Source: Echinarachnius parma
Taxonomy: Eukaryota; Echinodermata; Echinoidea; Clypeasteroida; Echinarachniidae
Direction: 5' to 3'
Assembly (NCBI GenBank): GCA_037951105.1
Contig: JBAMJV010011223.1
Coordinates: 40,399-104,398 of the forward strand
DNA: 64,000 nucleotides
The position numbers and the translations under genes are program-made. The notes beneath the pieces are model-generated. The model was not told the DNA's origin. It ran no database searches and worked only from the letters and a program-made list of their open reading frames with translations. Of this stretch, positions 12,901-24,900 are shown piece by piece (position 1 is the first letter of the stretch; every line of letters begins with the position of its first letter).

Positions 12901-15900
12901 TCTATGTACACAAATCATATCTTACCACATGTATAACAAATGGAGACTAAACTCCATCTTTGAAAATGACCGTCCAAACTGAATTATTAACTATGGTAAC
13001 ATAAATTCCAATATATGAAGTGGATTACTCCATAAAAGTATTCAACAGTGGATAATTCGTTGACCAATTGGTCATCTGTCCAAAATATTAATACAGAATA
13101 AACCGTTTCAAACTACCTCAACCACCTCATCATACAAGCTTTTGGAGGGAAAATCAAGCTAAGTTCAAAATTCACCTTATCAATGTCTAATCACTAACTA
13201 AAGTATATCATAAATCATCCAAACTTTAAAATAATCAAATGCATGCCTAAATGCAAATAATTACACAAAATAATATCACGTCGGTATACCCTCAGGTTCC
13301 CAAACAAAATTCAATCAAGCGATATTGTGTCAAAGTACAATATATCATAATATCATTCATGACTGTATCTAAATGCAAAGATACAAAATATATAGTAAGA
13401 ACTACATCTATTTTACTATCTCTTCCCTACCAATCCACCTAATGTCTCAAATAAAATTAATCAAACTAAAACATCTCAACCTCTATAGATGAAATTAAAG
13501 TGATATTCTCTAACCTCAAACAAAACAATAATGGGTATGTTTTCCTCACAAAAACAGATATATAGAAGATGTGTCACTTCATGTGCACATTATAACAAGA
13601 TAATAATATGGTGCAATTAATGCATGTATGGGACCCAATAATCCACAAACCATATCAAACAACTGAGGGTGGAGTATTCATCCACTCTTCAACAAAATAC
13701 AAGTAATTAGCACTTGTAGCACTTGTATCAATAATAATAACTTAAACAACATCGCATCCTCTATTTAATTAAATGTCACTAACATATTCTTTTCCAATAT
13801 GTGGGCATTTTCCAAACTTATTCATTTCATCAACCAAACAATACAACTACTACAACTAAACTAAATGTGCAATCTATCCAGTTTGCACAACAGATCTGCA
13901 TAGAAACATACGCAAATGAAAATAAAATAACGAGCTGTCACCTTCAGGTTGACAAACTAAACAAACAAATGCATCAATAATAAAGTACCAAGGTGCCCGA
14001 ACATTTCCAATTAGACACTTTAACAAACTTATATTTAATGAACTCCATCATTCTAACCGTATTCAACTTTGAGTGATAACCCAAGGACTATAACTTTGTA
14101 TATCTTACATTCAAAGGAGTATATACTCAAAATAAAGAATGAGTGACTTTCCCATTCATACCAACATTCATATTGTCATTTCTTCCAAATTTCTGTGATC
14201 GCACATGTTCAACATTATTCTCTAGTCCAAAGACTGGTGCAACCACGTCACATGTCGCTGGCAGAATTGATAGCAGAAGCACCACTAACATCAACATCAG
14301 ACTTGCAATGATCTCACTTGGTGAAAACAACAAAAACACAAATTTCACAAACAGTAGCAATACCAAAACATACATCATGGGCCATCCATATTTACTGTCG
14401 TTAATTGGCTGTACTATTTGACTCTGGTAGTATGCTAGCCTATCTGGTGGGCGCGGGCACCTTTGTGATCGTCTAGGGGGACAATCTTCCTCAAACATTG
14501 AGGCGGCCTCTTGCTCCTCATCAATTGGGTCGGGGCACGTACCAGGGGTAGGACCTTCTGTTAGGTCCCCTATACTGACTACATCATTGTTGTCATCACC
14601 ACTATCCTCACTAACGGTACTAACATGATCACTATCTTCATCCAAAACTACGGGGCATGGCTCCTCTGGGGCCGGGTCCAAGGGTGTCAAAATTCTATCA
14701 TTCTCCTCAACATCAATAGTCCCAATATCTACATCATTCTCGCTTGTACCTACAACAGGGACATCCCAAGCAACAACATCAACATCATTCTCGTCACATA
14801 TGTCTGACTCTTGTTCTGCCACAACCACTGGGGCGGGAGGAGGGTTCCTTACATGTCTAGGGGGAGGGGGCCTGGGAGGGGGCGCAGTCTTAGCATTAGG
14901 AAGGAAGTTACAGGGGAGTAATAAGTTGCGATGAAGTACACGACTCTTACCACCTCCTGTTTCGGGTCGCACCTTAAACACAGGGATATCACTATTGGGG
15001 CGCTCAACGACAACATGTGGCACCTTGCCCCACTTGTCACCAAGCTTATTCTTTCCCCTTACTCCTACATTTTTAACCAAGACTCTATCTCCTACCTCAA
15101 CCTTGTTTTCCTTCAACTTTCTATCATAGGCAATTTTATTTTTCTCATCCTTCTCGTCACCCCGACCTGATGCCAGATTATATGCATAATCAAGCCGATC
15201 TCGTAGATGCGTGACATACTCAGGTGCGTTGGCTGATGAGGTATCCTTAGCATGGAGTCCTAAGTACATATCTATGGGGAGGCGGGGATGTCTACCAAAC
15301 ATCAAATAGAAAGGGGAAAATCCAGTGACGTCATGTTTTGTACAATTGTATGCATGAATCAGGGGGGCAACATACAATTTCCAGTCACTCTTTTTCTCGT
15401 CAGAGAGGGTCCCAAGCATACTGAGGAGGGTGCGGTTCATTCGTTCGCAGGAACCGTTACCCTGGGGGTGATAGGGGGTCGTTCTAGATTTCTGGGTCCC
15501 TACCAAAGTACACAATTGTTTTATCACATCAGACTCAAAATTCCTACCTTGGTCGGAGTGCAATCTTTCCGGGAACCCATAATGCACTAGGAAGTGATCA
15601 AAAATGGCCTTTGCCGTAGTGGTTGCCGTCTGGTTTCTGGTTGGCACCGCTACGGAGTACCTAGTGAAGTGGTCAGTAATAACCAAAATATTCCCATACC
15701 CACCTTTAGATTCTTCCAGTGTCAAATAGTCCATACAGACTAATTCCAGGGGCCTACTTGTTTTTACACTAACTAAGGGGGCAGTATTTCTAGAATTCTG
15801 CACCCCTTTTCTGCGCACGCACCTACCGCATCTCCCAACGTAATTCTTCACATCTTTGGCCATGAAAGGCCAAAAGAATCTTTCCCGGATCAATTCTGTA

Positions 15901-18900
15901 GTCCGTTCAATACCTAAATGGCCAATATCATTGTGTAGGGAATTCAATGCTAATGTCCTATACATTAGAGGTAGGACAAGTTGTAGGGTGAGTTTTCCCT
16001 TGTCGACCCTCCTTCTATACAAGATTCCTTCTTCAATCACTAACTTATCCCACTCTCTCAACAACATCTTCACATCAACCGTTTCCTTTCTAACCAAACC
16101 TATTGGGGGTTGTACACCATGCTTAACATATCCTATTACTTTCTTAATGGCAGGGTCCTTACTCTGTTCTTCCTCCCAGGCGGGGGGTGATCCAGGGAAA
16201 TTATGGGGCGGGTCACTAGAACTAGTGGGGGCATCAACTGTAGCACCCATCACCTCAACATACGGACTATCTTCCACATCAACATGTAGGGCATAATTAA
16301 CTACCGCCTGAAATGCATCTACTGAAACAGGGGGTTCACACTCATCATTAGAATCAGGGGCGGATGGTGGTCGTCTAGATAGGGCATCGGCATCGATGTT
16401 CATCTTGCCAGAACGATAGGACAGGGTCAAATCATAATTAGCAAGGGCTGCCAGCCAGCGGTGACCTGTTGCATCTAGCTTGGCAGTGGTGAGGACATAC
16501 GTTAGGGGATTATTGTCAGTGTGGACGTGGACCTTGTTACCATAGAGAAAGTCATGAAACTTCTCAGTAACAGCCCACTTCAACGCAAGAAATTCTAATT
16601 TATGGGCGGGGCAGTTTCTCTCAGTCTTATTAACGGACCTACTTGCAAACGCAAGAACTCGTTCTTTCCCTTCAGCATCAACTTGATAGAGTGCTGCTCC
16701 TAGGCCTTGTGTACTAGCATCAGTATGCAGAATGAAGGGTTTTGAGAAGTCTGCATACTGAAGAACTGGGGCGCTTACAAGTTTTTGCTTTATCTCATTG
16801 AACGCCTGGTTGCGCTGTTCAGTCCACACCCAGGGAGGGGGCATATCACTACGAGAATTCCTAACTGAACGTTTATGTTTTGACTTCCTAGGGTTACCTA
16901 ACAACTCATGGAGGGGAGACGCTATCTTTGCTAAGTTTGGGACAAACTTGCGATAGTAGCTTGCCAAGCCTAAGAAGGTCCTAAGTTCTTTTGTATTTCT
17001 AGGGGTGGGCCAATTACGTATGCTGTCTGTTTTCTCTGGGTCTGTTTGAATACCATCCTCAGAGAGCACATGACCTAAGTACTTTACCCTAGTCTGTAGC
17101 AGTTTGCATTTGGACGCCTTAAGCTTGAATCCATGCTTTGCCAAGCGATCGATCACCATTTCGAGCCGCGCGACGTGTTCATCAACGGTACGGCTGAACA
17201 CAATGATGTCGTCCAAATAAACGACGCAGCAAGTGTGGTTAAGTTCGCCTAGACACTTTTCCATGGCACGCTGGAAGGTACTTGGTGCATTGCATAAGCC
17301 AAAGGGCATGCGATTGCACTCCCACAATCCTAGCGGAGGGGGAAGTACAAAAGCAGTCTTTTGCTTGTCCTTTTCATCAATTTCGAGCTGCCAATAGCCG
17401 GATTTAAGGTCTAAAGAGCTAAACCACTTCGCACCCTGGAGCATTTGTAGCGTCTCATCTATTCTTGGCAAAGCATAGGAGTCGCGGACAGTGCGTTGGT
17501 TAAGCTTACGAAAGTCAATGCAAAATCGCAAAGATCCATCTTTCTTGCGAACAAGAACGACAGGGCTTGCATAAGGAGAGAATGATTCCCTAATTACGCC
17601 TGCTTCATGCATAGTCCTAATGTGTTCGCGCACTTCCTCATACATCGCAGGAGGGATCCGCCGGTATCTCTCCCGAAATGGCTGCGCGTCATTGAGGGGG
17701 ATAGTATGTGTGATGATGTCACTCCGCCCTATATCATGATCGGATGTGCTGAATGCATGGGAGTATTTGCTCAACACCTTTTCAACTTTATCTACATCAT
17801 AGGGGGAGGCAGGGGAGTCCAAAAAATCTAGCCCTTCAATAACACCATCACGACCTTTCCTGGTCTCAATGTTCGCCGCGCTTTGTTGATTTGTCTGAAT
17901 AGGCGCTTGCACTTCGCATACATACAAATCGCCTAGATGCTGGCGTCTATATAGCCAAATGGGATCGCCAGTATGATTCTCAATCAGAATGGGTACACGC
18001 CTAGATTGTTGCCGCTCGCGATCAACAGATATGACACCCTGATTTACCACAAGGCCAGTGGGGAGATCATGCGCACAAGGCTCTAGCATTGCCGAATATG
18101 CATATCCTACGCAAGGGAGCGATACTTCACCCTGCACAACTATTGCCTGTTTTGCAGGAATCCTAACAGCCCTTTTAACTGCGATCCTAACAGCGCCTAA
18201 TTTACCTTCTAAGGTCGTCGGTATCGGCCTTTGCATACACGCATACACTGCTTTCCATGTGGGATGTAAGCCCCTATGTGCAACAAAATCTTGACCAAAA
18301 TCAGTCTGCCCTATGTCTATACATGCTTGAATCACGTTGGTACCCACACACATTGGAACTTTCCTATTGTAGGGGGTATCGTGAACAATCAACACTGGGG
18401 CAACTACTTCATGGGAGGAGGGGAGGGAACCAGGGAGACGAATGGAAACTTCTACGTATCCTAGATAGGGGACAGGTAATCCATTTGCACCTTCAATCTT
18501 AATAAGGTTATCAAGTGAGTGGAGGGGGGTCTTTCTTAAATTACTATCATAAAAGGATTTACACAGTGTCGTTACCTGGGATCCAGTGTCGATCAGGCAT
18601 TTGGATCTGTAACCATTTATGATGGATACCGCTTCATTTGCTTGACCGACAATCTTTTTCATCATCGAGGGGGGAGGGGGGACATGGCTAGAGTACACAG
18701 GTGTTTGGTCTACCGCCTGTCCCACGGCAGAGACCCGTTCTCGTTTAAATGTGCATCGTGGGACATGAGGGGTGGAGGTTGGGACATGAGGGGAGGAGGA
18801 TGAGGCATGGGCGCCTGAGGGTGGGGCATTGTATCATTAGAATGAGACATGGGGGCATGAGGGGGCATCATTCCCATCATGTGGGAATTAGCGGGATGGG

Positions 18901-21900
18901 GAGGGTGGTTATAGCTACGGGGTGGGGGTTGCTGAAAGTTACACTCTCGAGCAAAATGGCCTACACGCCCACAAGTATAGCAAGGTCCCCTGGGGGCCCG
19001 GGGAAAAGTGGACCGGGGAGGGGGTCTCTCACGTCCTACTTCCATATCTCTCAATTTCTCTCGTATCTCTTTTAACTCTTTCTCGAGGTCAGAGCGGGAT
19101 GCCTGGACTTGCGCGGCATGCGAATTGATTTTGTGGCGGGGTCGCTGGTTTTCTTGAGCGTGAAAGTTCCGAAAATCTTCGCTTTCTTGCTCTACCAGTC
19201 TAGCTACCCGCACGAGTTCGTCAAATGAGGCAATCGTCTCGTATTTATGCCGTATGGCTTGTTTCAGACTGACATTAGACAAACCCTTCCAAAATATCAC
19301 GCGCAAGGTTTCATCCTTGGCTGGCCTCGAGATGCCGCTCCTTTGCTCAGCCCTATCAATTAGCAGCTGGAGGCGCGCGCTGAAGGCCGAGATGCTTTCT
19401 TCAGGATTCTGTTTGGAAGAGTAGAGCTGCTGCAAGAGTGCAGCCCCACTTTCTACAGTTCCGTAGAAACCTTCCAATTTGGTCAAGATATCTCGGACTG
19501 AAGCGCCCACCTCCAGATGCAAAATCAACTGGGCTGCCTCGCCACGCAGAGACCGCCGCACTAGCCTAGCAAGCGTATCTCCCTTACACCCATTCTCACT
19601 CTCCAGACATTCTACCTCATTTTTCCAAATCTCAAATGGGACTTCCCCACCCTTGGATTTGTTGTCTCCCGAAAATATAGACAACCTAACAGGGTTTTGA
19701 ATGACTGTGTGTGTCATCTTTGTCTGGGTACTATCACTCTCACTCTCTGACACTCCACTCTTAAGAAAAAGATGGGCCCTAGGAACTTCACCTACCGCAA
19801 TTTTGTTGCCCTCAAGTTCAGTCCCATTCAGTTGGGCTATCGCTAGCTGTGCCTCTGCAAGGGATGCAAATGCGCAGTGTGCATTACCTGTTAATTCACC
19901 CGTCAACGAATCTTTGCCAAACTGAATGTGAGAAACTGTACCTGCTCCCTCCAAAAAATCCTTTAAAGTTTTCTTGCTTGTGTTTAAATTCAACTTACTA
20001 ACTAAAACAACGCAATCGCCTTTCAAAGCAGCCATAGTGAAAGATGCAAAATACTAAGCAACAAGTACAGTATACAAAATATGCGCAACAATGAATAACA
20101 ACAATGTATGCTAAATAATGTAATACGCACGTACAAACAATCACCCACTACAAAATTTCACTCTCTCACACAATGCAAATATGAAGGTATGATTCAACTA
20201 AGCGATAACTTCTGCCATCAAATCATTCAGCTACAAATCAAAATACTTATTTCCACAAAAAAAAAGGGATATTCCTTTAAACAATCAAACTAAAATTTAA
20301 TTCCCCATTCAATAAAATATCACTCAAATCTCAACGATAAGGTTAGCTTAATGAAACTTCACAAATAAAAAAAATTGCAAATAATTATGTGGGGTTAACG
20401 GACTATCAACAAAACTATAACACTACATGTACAAGCACTTTTCACTGACAGGGAATAATTTGCATCAAACCTGCTTTTCTTTTATTAATTTTGGGCGCGT
20501 TACAGCTTTTTGACTAATTAAAACTAAAATCCTACCATAAAATGTATCGTGCTGATAACGCTTAGAATGTCATGAGTTCCGTCTAACGCCCACGCCCCAG
20601 GCTGAGACCAGCGGTTTATTTTCGAAGGGTCCGTTAGCTCAACTGGCCCAACCCAGGGGTGGGGTTAGTTAACATACAGATCACCGTTAATTTTATATTA
20701 TCAAAATATAAAATACAAACAAACAAATCCAGAAATAAAGTGCTTGGACACGATTTAAATTAAAATGTCACTTGGCAAATATTTATTTACGATAAAATGC
20801 ATGTCGGGATTACAAATCCCATGCAATTAATTTCAACTAAAGCAAACTTATCTAATTAGCAAACTTTAAATCTAAATCAACCAGTTGCAATAAATGTTAT
20901 TGCAAGACGGTAAGAATCAAAATAATACCTACTTAATAATTAGCTATCAAACACTTATACTAAGGTCTTAGGGGGAAGGGAAGGGATATGTTACGGGAAA
21001 TGAAATTAGTATATGGTGGCCACTTAGCTTAATATATATTTCGATCGCGGACTTCAACGCGCTTGTAGTGTCGATGAGCTGGGATGGGGCGACGGCTCAA
21101 GGAGGTGTGCGACCACTCGGGGACGGGTACGACTTCGGGCTCGGCTCGATGTCGGGACGGGACTGGTTACGGGCTGGACTTACGCCGGAACGGCCTGGAC
21201 CTCCTTGGCACAACTGTGGCAACCAGTTTGTTGCTGAAATGCGCTAGGGATGCCGTGAGCAATAATGGTTTGCTCTTCGGCAAAGACTCCTTGAATAGGC
21301 AGCTTTTAAATATAATTTCCCTTGGCGCAAAGTTCTCCTTGCAATTTAGCTCAAGTTGCTCCAACGAAATGTCCAAATTATAACTTGTAGATATTTGTAA
21401 ATTAATAATTAGTCCGATGAGGATGGTAGGTGACGGGAAACAGGGGTGGGATGAGAGCTAACTGCTCTTGGTTACTGCTACCTTACTATGATATTCGTGT
21501 GACTCCTGGTAAATGTCCTATTACATTCCCTTTTATATGGGCCCTTAACTACATGGCCCTATGGAGGCTCATTCCTGTCCATCATAGGGGGGTAGGGGTT
21601 CTTGTAACTTTGTGATTGAATACATTCTCTAATTTCCTAAAATAATGACTTCAACTTATTCCTATTGGTCAAAGGCATTTTGTTTGGGGTGTGGTTTAAT
21701 ATAATAGTCCCGCCTCTACAGGAAATACAAAAAGAATATCAAAATTATCTTGAAGAGTAAGCATATTTTCTCCATAGTAACAATGGTCATTCATCACACC
21801 AATATCTTATAATTAATACCCAGTAGCCAGAAAGTCTACCCCCAATTCTAAACAAAATTCTAGATTGACGTCCAACAAAGTTATTATATTCTTTATAAAA

Positions 21901-24900
21901 AATGACCAGACTAAGAGAAAACAGGTATCTTTCTTCGCCCGCTTGCCCATTATGTGGAGGCCAAAGAGTCTATTAATGTGATTTAGAATATTCTTCCTTC
22001 ATAAAATGATCCCTAATGTATACAACACCGCAAGGTCCAGACCATTAAGTGTGTGTCCATGCACTGCTAGCACATGAAGAGGTCAAGTATGAAGGTTGTA
22101 GGACCACACTAAAAGTGGAGAAACTAAATGGATCGTGTGAAAAGGACAAAACTATAATCTACTACCAAAAGGTCTTAACTCTTACCCCTCTTTATTTCTA
22201 AAAGGGCCTAAATTCTATCTCGCTACACTTAGAACATTGAACTGTCAACCCTTTGTAAGCCCAAATTATACGAGTTGCGAGATTAATGAAAGAACATACC
22301 ATTTGAGAGCTAGTCTTAGAGGTTTAGGGCTTAAAAATATATTCTAGCGGAAGTATACTGATTCTTTAGAGCCCGAAGTAATAAACATTTGCTGCGACCA
22401 TTTAATTAGTTTAGCATCTGCATACGCTTTATTGTATTTCGTGCTTGTACTTGATGCTTACAAACCCAATATTACTTTAATTTTCAATCAAAGTATTCAA
22501 TCAGATTTGTGATAAAACAGGTTGATTTTTCTTTTATCTTGGTCAAAGGATAAAAAACCAATAATCCATGATGCAAAAATTCAGAATAGAAAGGAATCAA
22601 CCTGAGAGATAGACTACAAAACAATTTGTTGTTCTTGCATTATTTGAATAATGATGTTATCACTGTTAAAGGGGTAGTACAGTTCTGGTAAGGCTGAGCT
22701 TTAATAACCAAAACCTGCATAATAACATTACAAACTAATAGTTATAACTCCACCGTGCTCGAACGGTATAGAAAATTACAAATGACTAAGTAAAAAGCCT
22801 GTTATCATTCGAAAAGAGCTATTTGAAAACCTCTTTTGAAAGTTTTTGAAAAGTGTAAGCTTTTTAAAATTTTTTAATCATCGAATAAATCTGGACCCCA
22901 TATTTATTCCGATCGGATATATTTATTGATATTTCTGCCGTTTCTGAACCGATTTGATCAAATACAAATTATTCTGTCATTAAAATTGTATGCTCTTCAA
23001 ATTTTACACTCTGTTTTTCATATCTCACAAACAATTATTTCGTGCAGCGCCCTCTATACAAAAACTGAACTACCCCTTTAAGGTTGAAAATCATGTTACC
23101 AACGTGATTTCTCATGGCATCCTTATGGTTTATGGCATGATTCCCGGTGGTATCACTTCATATTAAAAGGCGTAACACATGGTCGTTAAAGAGGTTGAAA
23201 ATGATCCCCTGTTTCGAGGCGTTTCAAGAATATTTTCATGAAATGACACCCCTTTTTAACGCAGAAACAGGTACAAAATGGTCTAAGACCCCATTTTTGA
23301 ATTTCAAGTACACACTTACAAAAACACCCCCCTTTTCACGATCTCAAGTACAAAAACAAAAAAAACTTTTTTGACTCAATTATATACACAAACATTTCGA
23401 GAACATCGTCGTGTGACCCTTCGAGAAAATATACCCTAAATTTCAAATTTCGCGAACATTGTCTTGGAAATGTACCCTATTTATAATTTCTGCGAAAATA
23501 AATGTTCGCGAACGCATGCTAAAAAAGTCCCCTTTTAAAGGGTACCACCACCCACAAATAATATTCTTATATATAAAAGGTAACATTTTTAGTAGTACAT
23601 TCCATCAAAGAAGTTCAGACAATTATGTTTCCAGAAAATTATATACTTGGAAAACACATCACTAAACTACAATGTGTTTATGGGTCTGCATACGAAGACT
23701 ACTTTTTGTCTAGGACGAACGTATCGTCCGTGATTCTATTGTCTCTAAACGTACGCGTGAGTAATATAGAATTGGCGCACTCGTGGAAGTTTGGCGCGTA
23801 CGGAACCATGAGGCCATAATGGTTCCGTAAATGGTGGTAATTAATTGCATAGTTTATGAATAACACAAGCCTTTGCAAAGTGTTGAGAATCTATTTGATA
23901 TCACACAACGGTACTAAAACATATAATCATGTGTTGTTATTTGCCTGGTGGTCCCCTTTAACGCGAAATTCTTAACGATCATGCGTACACATCATCAATG
24001 TGTAGTGACACCACCGGGGAATGATTCGGCTGAACGTGTGTTGTGCTGGGAGTGATTGTTTGATTGTGGAGAGGTACCATAAATGAAGCAACAAGGGGAG
24101 TCTTAACATTCTGGAGCGATATAAGAATATTTATTATCTCCAAACTTTGGAGAATCAAAGTTGTCATATTGTGTCGTATTTAGTATACAGCTTCCACATA
24201 TCACCTAATTATAACACAAGATGTAGAGAGCCCCAAAACAAGAGATTAAGCTCGATGATGGTCAAACTCCAAGTCCTCTCTATGAGGGGTGAACATACAA
24301 TTATATTTAAAGTCCATTATTAAGGGTGGTCTAAAATATACTTGGGAGCTGTTTGGGGAAAGGAGCTAAGTTCTTTCTAATCAAACAAGGGGGCTCTAAT
24401 TTGGAGGAAGACATGAAGTCTTGTTTTAGAGACATAAAACATTAGGTGTTAAATCAATCGAATACAATATCGTAAATCCTGATCTTATAACCACGTGACC
24501 TGCAAAGTAATATTTACCAGCTACTACTTGAAGGCCAAACAGTTCAATCTAATTCAGAATAAATCAGCTTGCTGCTTATAAACGAAACTACAAAACAAAA
24601 AGTGAAGGCAAGTTCCTGTATCGCTGGTACGGTCTTCAAGAATATTATTTCGATTGTTACATAAAACAGCCCAAGGGATATTTTACATAATTGTCTCGCC
24701 ATTTTGAATCATAAATTAAGATACTAGAGCTTTTTACTAAATTAAATTAAATTATGTAATGTGGTGATGGTAACAATATTTGTTCCTTAAATTACATGCC
24801 TCAATCGCAATCCATGATTCAATCGCATCCATATTTACAGAATAGTTCACTGGGCTTTCAGATAATGTAAGACTACGGCATATTTTTAGGTAAAAAATGG

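Larger units (their letters stand above)
11026..22227 (-). mobile_element. Intact Ty3/gypsy-type LTR retrotransposon
   Basis: An 11.2 kb element with LTRs of about 1645 bp (11026-12670 and 20582-22227), minus-strand gag (20035-18710) and pol (18725-14127), a polypurine tract beside the 3' LTR and CTTA target duplications. The order protease, reverse transcriptase, RNase H, integrase is that of the Ty3/gypsy group. The LTRs look identical apart from one extra G in a G run, and both frames are open, which points to recent insertion. It lies antisense inside intron 1 of receptor copy A and is absent from copy B. Confidence 0.93.
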
